From Hyphomicrobiales bacterium (lineage in GTDB: Bacteria > Pseudomonadota > Alphaproteobacteria > Rhizobiales > Beijerinckiaceae), in assembly GCA_900466745.1 (NCBI GenBank), contig UBNE01000001.1:89221-153220 (forward strand): a stretch of DNA of 64,000 nt. Reading direction: 5' to 3'. Below, one piece after another: positions 27,008 through 37,251 of the stretch. The notes under the pieces are model-generated. The model had not been told where the DNA came from. It searched no databases and worked only from the letters and a program-made list of their open reading frames with translations. How positions within the stretch are numbered: the first letter of the stretch is position 1; every line of letters starts with the position of its first letter. The translations under genes were made by a program, and so were the position numbers.

Positions 27008-27463
27008 ATGTCGCGCCACAGCACGGCTTTGGCGGGTTCCTCGATTCCTGAGACCCGTGCGGACACAGACCCGGCCGGAGAATCCGACGCCGGCTTCACC
27101 ATCAGCGATCTCGCCCGCGATTTCGGCGTGACGCTGCGCACCCTGCGCTTCTACGAATCCCGCGGGCTGATCGCCCCGGCGCGCTCGGGCATGACCCGCA
27201 TCTATTCGGCCCGCGACCGCGCCCGCCTGGCGCTGATCCTCAAGGGCAAGCAGCTCGGCTTCACCCTGGTCGAGATCCGCGCCATGCTCGCCAACGAGGA
27301 CAAGAAGGCGGCTTCCGCGGACAAGTCGGCGGCGGTCGGCGGCCTCCACCTGTCGCGCGAGCAGATCGTCGAGCAGCTAGATCTGCTGCGCAGCCAGCGC
27401 ACCGAGATCGAAGACGCCATCAAGGAGCTGGAGGACGCCCTGGGCCGGCTGGGGCCGGCCTGA
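27008..27463 (+). CDS. MerR family transcriptional regulator
   Basis: A 151-residue regulator. Residues 30-98 form the MerR winged helix-turn-helix: FTISDLARDFGVTLRTLRFYESRGLI followed by RIYSARDRARLALILKGKQLG. A C-terminal coiled coil (about 115-147, EQIVEQLDLLRSQRTEIEDAI) serves for dimerisation. There are no conserved metal-binding cysteines, so it is not a metal sensor; it resembles the LiuR-like MerR proteins that control acyl-CoA degradation. The beta-oxidation operon starts 236 bases downstream behind a terminator, fitting that role. The first 28 residues are polar and probably disordered. Confidence 0.9.
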   Translation: MSRHSTALAGSSIPETRADTDPAGESDAGFTISDLARDFGVTLRTLRFYESRGLIAPARSGMTRIYSARDRARLALILKGKQLGFTLVEIRAMLANEDKKAASADKSAAVGGLHLSREQIVEQLDLLRSQRTEIEDAIKELEDALGRLGPA

Positions 27464-27513
27464 GCCCGGCTTCCTCCGCCCCCTTTCCCGGCCGGCCTGT
27501 CCCGGCTTTCCCG

Positions 27514-27539
27514 AAACCCCGGCTCCACCGGGGTTTTTT
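27514..27539 (+). terminator. Rho-independent terminator after the MerR gene
   Basis: A 9-bp stem AAACCCCGG / CCGGGGTTT with a CTCCA loop is followed by a run of six T residues (27534-27539). It lies 50 bases past the MerR stop codon and separates its transcript from the fatty-acid operon. Confidence 0.9.
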
Positions 27540-27611
27540 CATGGCGGGCCATGGACCGGCCGGAGCGCGGCGCCCACATTGCGGCGGCGGCCTTGCGGCT
27601 GGGCAAGGCCA

Positions 27612-27639
27612 TTGCAAGTCGGCCAAGATTGTTTATATA
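27612..27639 (+). promoter_or_regulatory. Candidate sigma-70 promoter for the beta-oxidation operon
   Basis: TTGCAA at 27612-27617 and a TATATA-like box at 27634-27639 are 16 bases apart, within an AT-rich island in otherwise GC-rich DNA. It is about 60 bases before the acyl-CoA dehydrogenase ATG and just after the MerR terminator. Confidence 0.5.
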
Positions 27640-27699
27640 TGAACTATCTTGCGGCGGCACCCCGACGGATGCCGCCCTGCGACGTGAGGGAGGACCACG

Positions 27700-29496
<1,797 letters not shown>

Positions 29497-29524
29497 TACA
29501 AGAGGTCGTCGGCAATAGGCTGTC

Positions 29525-29553
29525 GGCAGTCGGCTTGAGGCGCCCCGACTGCC
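29525..29553. repeat. Intercistronic hairpin between acyl-CoA dehydrogenase and thiolase
   Basis: GGCAGTCGG (29525-29533) pairs with CCGACTGCC (29545-29553) around an 11-base loop. It is followed by the tandem-like string CCCATTGCCCACTGCCCAT (29553-29570). There is no T-run, so it may tune mRNA stability or differential expression inside the operon rather than terminate. Confidence 0.6.
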
Positions 29554-29584
29554 CATTGCCCACTGCCCATAACGGGAGGCCCCC

Positions 29585-30793
<1,209 letters not shown>

Positions 30794-30816
30794 GCGGAAG
30801 GGCAGGGAGAGAGATC

Positions 30817-33018
30817 ATGAACCTCACCAATTTCCGCTTCGAGACCGACGCAGACGGCATCGCGGTCGCGACCTGGGACATGCCCGGCCGCTCGATGAAC
30901 GTCATCACCCCAGAGGTGATGGAGGAGCTGGACCGGATCGTCGACAAGGTCGTCTCGGACGAGGCGATCAAGGGCTGCGTCGTCACCTCCGGCAAGGAGA
31001 GCTTTTCCGGTGGCGCCGACCTCACCATGCTCCAGGGCCTGCGCGATCTCTATGTGAAACTCGCGAAGGAGAAGGGTGAGGCGGTCGCACTGCAAAACTT
31101 CTTCGACGAGAGCCGCAAGCTCTCGCTGCTCTACCGCAAGCTCGAGACCTGCGGAAAGCCCTTCGCCGCCGCGATCCATGGCGTCTGCCTCGGCGGCGCC
31201 TTCGAGCTTTCGCTCGCCTGCCAGTACCGCGTCGTCTCGGACGATGCCGCGACCCGGGTCGGCCTGCCGGAGATCAAGGTCGGGCTCTTCCCCGGCGGCG
31301 GCGGCACCCAGCGCGTGGCGCGCCTGATGCAGACCGGCGACGCGCTCCAGATGATGTTCAAGGGCGAGCAGGTGAAGCCGCTGCCGGCGCGCAATTCCGG
31401 CCTCGTCCACGCCGTCGTGCCGCGCGCCGAACTGATCCAGAACGCCAAGGACTGGCTCAAGGCCAACCCGCAGGCGACGCAGCCCTGGGACCAGAAGGGC
31501 TTCAAGCTGCCCTCCAACAAGGTCCATTCGCCGGCCGGCATGCAGATCTGGCCGCCGGCCAACGCGATCTATCGCCGCGAGACCAACGACAACTACCCGG
31601 CGGCGCGGGCCATCCTCTCGGCTGTCTATGAGGGGCTGCAGCTTCCGATCGACCTCGCCCTCAAGGTCGAGAGCCGCTATTTCGCGAAAATCCTGCGGAC
31701 GAAGGAGGCGGCCTCGATGATCCGCTCGCTCTTCGTCTCGATGCAGGAGCTGAACAAGGGCGCCCGCCGCCCGGCCGATGTTCCTCCGTCGAAGCTGAAG
31801 AAGGTCGGCGTCGTCGGCGCCGGCTTCATGGGCGCCGGCATCGCCTATGTCACGGCGCTGGCCGGGCTCGAGGTCGTTCTGGTCGATCGCGACATCGAGG
31901 CGGCCGAGAAGGGCAAGGCCCATTCCCACAAGCTGGTTTCCGACCAGATCATGAAGGGCCGCGCCAAGACCGCCGACCGCGACGCGCTGCTCGCCCGCAT
32001 CAAGGCGAGCGCCGATTATGCCGATCTCAAGGGCTGCGACCTGATCGTCGAGGCGGTGTTCGAGGACCCGAAGGTCAAGGCCGAGGTCATCGCCAAGGTC
32101 GAGGCGGTGGTCGGCCCGCGCACCATCTTCGGCTCCAACACCTCGACCCTGCCGATCACGGGGCTTGCCCAGTCGAGCCAGCGGCCGAAGAACTTCATCG
32201 GCATCCATTTCTTCTCGCCGGTCGAGAAGATGCTGCTGGTCGAGGTCATCATGGCGAAGAAGACCGGCAAGAAGGCGCTGGCCATGGCGCTGGATTTCGT
32301 CCGTGCGATCAGGAAGACGCCGATCGTCGTCAACGACACCCGCGGCTTCTACGCCAACCGCTGCGTCGGCAACTATCTGCGCGAAGGCCATCTGATGCTG
32401 ATGGAGGGCGTGCCGCCGGCGATGATCGAGGCGGCGGGCAAGCAGGCCGGCATGCCGGTCGGGCCGCTCTCGCTCAATGACGAGGTCGCGATCGACCTGG
32501 CGCTGAAGATCGTCAAGGCGACCAAGGCGCAGCTCGGCGACGCGGCGGTCGATCCGCAGCAGGAGAAGCTGCTCGTCGCCATGGTCGAGACCAATGGCCG
32601 GCTCGGCCGCAAGAACCGCAAGGGCTTCTACGACTACCCGGAATCCGGGCCGAAGCGGCTCTGGCCCGGCCTCGCCGATCTCGTCGGCAAGCGCCTCGAT
32701 CCCGACAGCGTCGACATGGAGGAGCTGAAGCAGCGCCTCCTGGTGACGCAGGCGCTGGAAGCCGCCAAGACCTATGAGGAAGGCGTCGTCACCGATCCGC
32801 GCGAGGCCGATGTCGGCTCGATCATCGGCTTCGGCTTCGCCCCCTTTACCGGCGGCACGCTGTCATACATCGACAATATGGGCGCGGCCGCCTTCGTGAA
32901 GCTCTGCGAGCGCCTGGCCAAGAAGCATGGCGAGCGCTTCAAGCCGAACCGGCTGCTGAAGCGCATGGCCAGGACCGGCGAGAGCTTCTACGCCACGGCC
33001 GAGGCCAAGGCGGCCTGA
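30817..33018 (+). CDS. Bifunctional enoyl-CoA hydratase / 3-hydroxyacyl-CoA dehydrogenase (FadB/FadJ type)
   Basis: A 733-residue multifunctional enzyme. The N-terminal crotonase domain (about 1-300) shows GGADLTML and the [19 protein letters not shown] oxyanion-hole region. The NAD-binding domain begins at [23 protein letters not shown] (about 328-350), and the 3-hydroxyacyl-CoA dehydrogenase catalytic His is in [12 protein letters not shown]. Two C-terminal helical domains complete it. It hydrates enoyl-CoA and oxidises the product, supplying the thiolase encoded just upstream. It is the last gene of the operon; the LysR gene converges on it with ten bases between stops. Confidence 0.95.
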   Translation: MNLTNFRFETDADGIAVATWDMPGRSMNVITPEVMEELDRIVDKVVSDEAIKGCVVTSGKESFSGGADLTMLQGLRDLYVKLAKEKGEAVALQNFFDESRKLSLLYRKLETCGKPFAAAIHGVCLGGAFELSLACQYRVVSDDAATRVGLPEIKVGLFPGGGGTQRVARLMQTGDALQMMFKGEQVKPLPARNSGLVHAVVPRAELIQNAKDWLKANPQATQPWDQKGFKLPSNKVHSPAGMQIWPPANAIYRRETNDNYPAARAILSAVYEGLQLPIDLALKVESRYFAKILRTKEAASMIRSLFVSMQELNKGARRPADVPPSKLKKVGVVGAGFMGAGIAYVTALAGLEVVLVDRDIEAAEKGKAHSHKLVSDQIMKGRAKTADRDALLARIKASADYADLKGCDLIVEAVFEDPKVKAEVIAKVEAVVGPRTIFGSNTSTLPITGLAQSSQRPKNFIGIHFFSPVEKMLLVEVIMAKKTGKKALAMALDFVRAIRKTPIVVNDTRGFYANRCVGNYLREGHLMLMEGVPPAMIEAAGKQAGMPVGPLSLNDEVAIDLALKIVKATKAQLGDAAVDPQQEKLLVAMVETNGRLGRKNRKGFYDYPESGPKRLWPGLADLVGKRLDPDSVDMEELKQRLLVTQALEAAKTYEEGVVTDPREADVGSIIGFGFAPFTGGTLSYIDNMGAAAFVKLCERLAKKHGERFKPNRLLKRMARTGESFYATAEAKAA

Positions 33019-33028
33019 GCCTTCCGGT

Positions 33029-33931
33029 TCAGCCCGCCAGCCGCGCGCGCAACAGCGCCACGAGCCAGTCGGCGAAGACCTGCAGCCGGCGCGACAGGTG
33101 CCGGCGGTGGGGATAGAGCAAGGTCATCGGCATCGGCGCCGCCCGGTGCCGGGGCATCACCTCGACGAGCTCGCCGGCGGCGAGATGCTCGGCCACGTCA
33201 TAGGCCGGGATCTGGATCAGGCCGAGCCCGGCGAGGCAGCAGGCGATATAGGCCTCCGCGCTGTTGACGGTGACGCGCCCGGGCAGGGCCCGCGTCCGCG
33301 GCGCGCCGTCTTCCAGCCACTCCCAGGGCTCGATCCGCCCCGTCGTCGGCGAGGCGTAGTTGACCGCCCTGTGTCCGTCGAGATCGGCGGGATGCCGCGG
33401 CGTGCCGTGGCCCGCGAGATAGCCGGGGCTGGCGACATTGATCAGCGGCAGTTCCCCGACGGAACGTGCGATCAGCCCCGAGTCGCTCAGCGGGCCGACC
33501 CGCAGCACGCAGTCGATGCCGTCCTCGATCAGGTTCGCCGCCTTGTCGGTAACGCTGAGCTCGATGTCGATCTCGGGATAGCGGGCGAGGAAATCGGGCA
33601 GGGCGGGCGCGACGATCAACCGCCCGACCCGGCCGGGCACGTCGACCCTGAGCCGTCCCGCGGGGCTGGCGGCGCTGTGGCGGAACAGCGCCTCGGTTTC
33701 CTCGACATCGGCGACGAGCCTCGCGCAATGCTCGTAGAAGGCCATGCCGTCCTGCGTCGCCGAGACGCGCCGGGTCGTGCGCTGCAGCAGGCGCGCGCCG
33801 ATGCGCTGCTCGAGCGTGGCGACCGCTGCCGAAACGGAGGAGCGCGGCAGCCCGAGCGCCTTGGCGGCCTGGGTGAAGCTCTCGCATTCGACGACGCGGG
33901 CATAGATGCGGAAGAGATCGATGCGGTCCAA
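33029..33931 (-). CDS. LysR family transcriptional regulator
   Basis: A 300-residue regulator with an N-terminal winged helix-turn-helix (IDLFRIYARVVECESFTQAAKAL then SSVSAAVATLEQRIGARLLQRTTR) and a substrate-binding domain of two halves starting near residue 90. The start codon is TTG at 33931, which begins exactly at the conserved helix. It is divergent from the SDR gene, and a T-N11-A palindrome lies between them, the classic LysR arrangement, so it probably controls that SDR in response to an unknown ligand. Confidence 0.92.
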   Translation of the reverse strand: MDRIDLFRIYARVVECESFTQAAKALGLPRSSVSAAVATLEQRIGARLLQRTTRRVSATQDGMAFYEHCARLVADVEETEALFRHSAASPAGRLRVDVPGRVGRLIVAPALPDFLARYPEIDIELSVTDKAANLIEDGIDCVLRVGPLSDSGLIARSVGELPLINVASPGYLAGHGTPRHPADLDGHRAVNYASPTTGRIEPWEWLEDGAPRTRALPGRVTVNSAEAYIACCLAGLGLIQIPAYDVAEHLAAGELVEVMPRHRAAPMPMTLLYPHRRHLSRRLQVFADWLVALLRARLAG

Positions 33932-34004
33932 TTCCGGCTGTCCGATTGTTCGCGATGCCTGACCAGTGATGTCCCGGATGCGAGCTTTATAGCCGATTTA
34001 CTGA

Positions 34005-34023
34005 CGATATCTTGCGGCTATCG
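34005..34023. promoter_or_regulatory. Candidate LysR operator CGATA-N9-TATCG
   Basis: A perfect 5-bp dyad with a 9-base spacer. It contains the T-N11-A core (T34008, A34020) typical of LysR boxes. It sits between the divergent LysR and SDR genes, 25 bases before the SDR start codon. Confidence 0.5.
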
Positions 34024-34047
34024 ATGACGAGCGAACAGGAGCAGGCG

Positions 34048-34821
34048 ATGGCCGATCACGGCATCAAGGGTAAGACGGTTCTGATCGCGGGCGGCGCCAA
34101 GAATCTCGGCGGCCTGCTGGCGCGGGACCTGGCGCAGCATGGCGCGAAGGCGGTCGCCATCCATTACAACAGCGCCTCGGCCAGGGCCGCGGCCGAGACG
34201 ACCGTGGCCGCGATCGAGGCGGCCGGCGCGCAAGCTTGCGCCTTCCAGGCCGACCTGACTTCGGCCGCCGCGATGGAGAAGCTCTTCGCCGATGCAAAGG
34301 CGGCGATGGGGTCGATCGACATCGCGGTCAACACCGTCGGCAAGGTGCTGAAGAAGCCGATGGTCGAGATCGGCGAGGCCGAGTTCGACGAGATGAGCGC
34401 GGTCAATTCGAAGACGGCCTTCTTTTTCCTGAAGGAGGCCGGGAAGCATGTCAGCGACAACGGCAAGGTCTGCACGCTGGTGACCTCGCTGCTCGGCGCC
34501 TTCACGCCCTTCTATGCGAGCTATGCCGGCACCAAGGCGCCGGTCGAGCATTACACCCGCGCCGCCTCCAAGGAGTTCGGCGGGCGCGGCATCTCGGTGA
34601 CGGCGATCGGGCCGGGCCCGATGGACACGCCGTTCTTCTATCCGGCGGAGGGCGCCGATGCTGTCGCCTATCACAAAACGGCCGCCGCGCTCTCGCCTTT
34701 CTCGAAGACGGGGCTGACGGATATCGAGGACATCGTGCCCTGGATCCGCTTCCTCGTCTCGGAGGGCTGGTGGATGACCGGCCAGACCATCCTGGTCAAT
34801 GGCGGCTATACGACGAAGTGA
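34048..34821 (+). CDS. Short-chain dehydrogenase/reductase (SDR)
   Basis: A 257-residue classical SDR. The Rossmann motif is a variant, GGAKNLGG at 15-22, in place of TGxxxGxG. The catalytic residues are Ser147 (TSLLGAF), Tyr159 and Lys163 (YAGTK). The C-terminus reads MTGQTILVNGGY. It probably reduces or oxidises a hydroxyl group with NAD(P)(H); the substrate is unknown. The ATG at 34048 is chosen because AGGAG stands seven bases upstream; an ATG at 34024 and a TTG at 34012 are earlier but overlap the LysR box. It is divergent from the LysR gene and likely under its control. Confidence 0.92.
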   Translation: MADHGIKGKTVLIAGGAKNLGGLLARDLAQHGAKAVAIHYNSASARAAAETTVAAIEAAGAQACAFQADLTSAAAMEKLFADAKAAMGSIDIAVNTVGKVLKKPMVEIGEAEFDEMSAVNSKTAFFFLKEAGKHVSDNGKVCTLVTSLLGAFTPFYASYAGTKAPVEHYTRAASKEFGGRGISVTAIGPGPMDTPFFYPAEGADAVAYHKTAAALSPFSKTGLTDIEDIVPWIRFLVSEGWWMTGQTILVNGGYTTK

Positions 34822-34855
34822 GCTTGCCGCAGGAACGGCGGCAGGCCTGCGGAGC

Positions 34856-34885
34856 AGGCGCATCATTCGATCGAATGATGCGCCT
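34856..34885. repeat. Perfect 30-bp palindrome upstream of the deformylase homologue
   Basis: AGGCGCATCATTCGA (34856-34870) is followed directly by its exact reverse complement, with no spacer. It lies 34 bases after the SDR stop and 89 bases before the deformylase-like gene. It could be an operator for a dimeric regulator, a protein-binding site or, less likely given no T-run, a terminator. A second short dyad, CCGCAGG...CCTGCGG, lies just upstream. Confidence 0.75.
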
Positions 34886-34974
34886 TCCGGCAACATCGGC
34901 AAGCGCTGTCCGGGTTAGGGGCGGCTCCGCGAAGCCTGGAGGCGGGGCCGCGAACGAGAAGTCGGAAGAAGTCC

Positions 34975-35469
34975 ATGCCGTCGCGGCCGATCCTGAGCTT
35001 TCCCGATCCGCGTCTGCGCGTGGCGGCAGCGCCCGTCACGCGCTTTGACGCCGATCTGCGCGAGCTTGCGGCCGATCTGCTCGACACGATGCGGGCGGCC
35101 CCCGGCATCGGCATCACCGCGCCGCATATCGGTGTGTCGCTGCGGCTGGTGGTGCTGGAGCCGACCCCCGGCGACGTCCGGACCTATGCCAATCCGGTGC
35201 TGGACGGCGTCTCGCGCGAGACGATCAGCCATGTCGAGGGCAGTGTCTCGATGCCCGGCGTGACCGAGGAGCTGGAGCGCCACGCGCATGTCCGGGTGCG
35301 CTATCACGATCTCGACGGTGTGGAGCGGAGCGAAGAGGCGCACGGCCTGCTCGCCGTCTGCCATCAGCACGAGATCGACCAGCTCGACGGCGTCTTCTGG
35401 ATCGACCGCCTGTCGCGGCTCAAGCGCGACAGGCTGATTGCCCGCTATCGCAAGCTGCGGCAAGGATAA
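34975..35469 (+). CDS. Peptide deformylase-like protein with altered metal ligands
   Basis: A 164-residue protein clearly of the peptide deformylase family by length and order of motifs. The three signature motifs are degraded. Motif 1 is GIGITAPHIG (44-53; canonical GxGLAAPQ, Gln changed to His). Motif 2 is EGSVS (88-92; canonical EGCLS, the metal ligand Cys replaced by Ser90). Motif 3 is QHEIDQLDG (131-139; canonical HExDH, with His132 and Glu133 kept but the second metal His replaced by Gln136). Two of three metal ligands are therefore missing, and normal Fe/Zn deformylase chemistry is unlikely. No fmt gene is nearby, so this is a paralogue, not the housekeeping def. Function unknown. Confidence 0.85.
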   Translation: MPSRPILSFPDPRLRVAAAPVTRFDADLRELAADLLDTMRAAPGIGITAPHIGVSLRLVVLEPTPGDVRTYANPVLDGVSRETISHVEGSVSMPGVTEELERHAHVRVRYHDLDGVERSEEAHGLLAVCHQHEIDQLDGVFWIDRLSRLKRDRLIARYRKLRQG

Positions 35470-35485
35470 GAGCGCGACTAGAGGT

Positions 35486-35722
35486 CTACTTGTCGCCGTA
35501 GGTCCGTTGAAGAATGGCCAGCAATTGCCGCCCTGTATCTTTGTCAAATTGGATTGTTTGGCTGAGTTTTCCAGGGATTGCGCGATCCGCAGAGCCAAAT
35601 GTATCGATTTGGATAATGGGGCCTGCGGCCCCATTCCCAAAAATTTTCAACCGTGCATGAACGGTGCTTGGGTGAAGCACCCCTTCAGCCGGGCCAATTT
35701 CAATGGTCTTAATACGGGCCAC
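35486..35722 (-). CDS. Small hypothetical protein in lower-GC DNA
   Basis: A 78-residue ORF with GTG start, reading MARIKTIEIGPAEG, then IIQIDTFGSADRAIPGKLSQTIQF and a C-terminal helix. I do not recognise a characterised family, but the IDTFGS...GKLSQTIQFD pattern resembles small uncharacterised proteins that I recall from other bacteria. Base composition here is visibly lower in G+C than the flanking genes, and codons use more A/T at third positions, which suggests recent acquisition. An internal hairpin AATGGGGCC-TGC-GGCCCCATT lies at 35615-35635. It sits between the deformylase homologue (converging) and the aminotransferase stop. Confidence 0.6.
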   Translation of the reverse strand: MARIKTIEIGPAEGVLHPSTVHARLKIFGNGAAGPIIQIDTFGSADRAIPGKLSQTIQFDKDTGRQLLAILQRTYGDK

Positions 35723-35736
35723 TGAAACGCTCAGCC

Positions 35737-37074
35737 TCAGTTCGCGACGGCCCGGATCGTCCGGCGCAGCTTGCCGATCAGCTCGTCGACCTGCGACTCG
35801 GTGATGATCAGCGGCGGCGAGAAGGCGATGGTGTCGGCCGCGGTGCGGATCATCAGCCCTTCCTCGTGGAAGGCGCGCTCGATCACCTCGTAGCCGCGCT
35901 TGCCCGGGCCCTCCGCGCGCGGGGCGAGGTCGATGGCGCCGACGAGGCCGAGCGTGCGGATGTCGACGACGTTGGGCTCGCCCTTCAGGCTCATCACCGC
36001 ATCGGCGAAGGCGCCTTCCATGGCGCGTGCCCGCTCGAACAGCCCTTCCTCGCGATAGATGTCGAGCGCCGCCAGCGAGGCGGCCGCCGCCAGCGGATGG
36101 CCCGAATAGGTGTAGCCGTGGAACAGCTCGATGACGTTGTCCGGTCCGCCCATGAAGGCCTCGTAGATGTGCTTGCGCACGATCACGCCGCCCATCGGCA
36201 CGGTGCCGGAGGTGACGCCCTTGGCGAAGGTGATCATGTCCGGGATCACGCCGTAGCGCTCCGCCGCGAAGGCGAAGCCCAGCCGCCCGAAGCCGGTGAT
36301 GACCTCGTCGAAGATCAGGAGGATGCCGTGCTTGTCGCAGATCTCGCGCAGGCGCTGGAGATAGCCTTTCGGTGGCGGCAGCGCGCCGGTGGAGCCCGCC
36401 ATCGGCTCGACGATCACGGCGGCGATGGTCGAGGCGTCGTGCAGCGCGACGATCCGTTCGAGGTCGTCGGCGAAATGCGCGCCGTAGTCCGGCTCGCCCT
36501 TGCTGAAGGCCTGCTTCTCGCGGTCATAGGTATGGGCGAGATGGTCGACGCCGCTGAGCAGCGAGCCGAAGAACTTGCGGTTGTTCGACATGCCGCCGAC
36601 CGAGATGCCGCCGAAGCCGACGCCGTGATAGCCGCGCTCGCGGCCGATCAGCCGGGTCTTGGCCGCCTTGCCGGTGACGTTCCAGTAGGCCAGCGCGATC
36701 TTGAGCGCCGAATCCGCCGCCTCCGAGCCCGAGCCGGCGAAGAAGACGTGATCGAGATCGCCGGGCGCCAGCGCCGCGATGCGGGCGGCGGCGGCGAAGA
36801 CCTTGGGGTGGCCGTACTGGAAGGAGGGGGCGTAGTCGAGGTCGCGCGCCTGGGCCTGGATCGCCTGGATGATCGGCTCGCGGGCATGGCCGGCATTGCA
36901 GCACCACAGACCCGCCGTGCCGTCCATGACGGGCTTGTTGTCCGGCGTGTAGTAGAACATGCCCTCGGCGCGCGCGACCATGCGCGGATTCCTCTTGAAC
37001 GACCGGTTGGCCGTGAACGGCATCCAGAAGGCTTCGAGATCGTTCGGCGAGGCGATGGGGGCGGCGGCGGTCAT
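35737..37074 (-). CDS. Class III omega-aminotransferase (beta-alanine--pyruvate type)
   Basis: A 445-residue PLP enzyme. Visible are the opening EAFWMPFTANRSFK (14-27), GSGSEA (114-119), the PLP-Asp in IFDEVITGFG (Asp256) and the Schiff-base Lys285 in FAKGVTSG. The N-terminal WMPFTANR pattern is typical of omega-amino acid:pyruvate transaminases, which move the amino group of beta-alanine or similar amines to pyruvate. I start at ATG 37074, seven bases after AGGA; a GTG three bases earlier is also possible. A TGAACG-type palindrome lies directly upstream, so it may be repressed by a TetR-type protein. Exact substrate is inferred. Confidence 0.92.
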   Translation of the reverse strand: MTAAAPIASPNDLEAFWMPFTANRSFKRNPRMVARAEGMFYYTPDNKPVMDGTAGLWCCNAGHAREPIIQAIQAQARDLDYAPSFQYGHPKVFAAAARIAALAPGDLDHVFFAGSGSEAADSALKIALAYWNVTGKAAKTRLIGRERGYHGVGFGGISVGGMSNNRKFFGSLLSGVDHLAHTYDREKQAFSKGEPDYGAHFADDLERIVALHDASTIAAVIVEPMAGSTGALPPPKGYLQRLREICDKHGILLIFDEVITGFGRLGFAFAAERYGVIPDMITFAKGVTSGTVPMGGVIVRKHIYEAFMGGPDNVIELFHGYTYSGHPLAAAASLAALDIYREEGLFERARAMEGAFADAVMSLKGEPNVVDIRTLGLVGAIDLAPRAEGPGKRGYEVIERAFHEEGLMIRTAADTIAFSPPLIITESQVDELIGKLRRTIRAVAN

Positions 37075-37090
37075 CACGGCATCCTGTGGA

Positions 37091-37104
37091 TTAACGTTCG
37101 TTCA
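37091..37104. promoter_or_regulatory. Candidate operator TGAACGAACGTTAA (minus strand)
   Basis: This matches the palindrome at 9669-9682 in 12 of 14 positions and lies 17 bases upstream of the aminotransferase ATG, where a bound repressor would block transcription or early elongation. It shares the TGAACGA-N-CGTT core. Confidence 0.4.
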
Positions 37105-37251
37105 ACCTAGCAGGTCGATGCAGGGTGTAAATCGCGTCGCTGCGGGGCATGGCTAGGCCGCGCCGCGAATCCGCCATGTCGGATTGGCAAGATGACCTGA
37201 CGTCACCGACCGCAGACCTGCCCGAAGGGGCGAGAACCGAATGGACCCCCG

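Noticed and set aside
34012..34047. Earlier TTG and ATG starts for the SDR gene
   Set aside because: They overlap the candidate LysR box and have no ribosome site, while AGGAG precedes ATG 34048.
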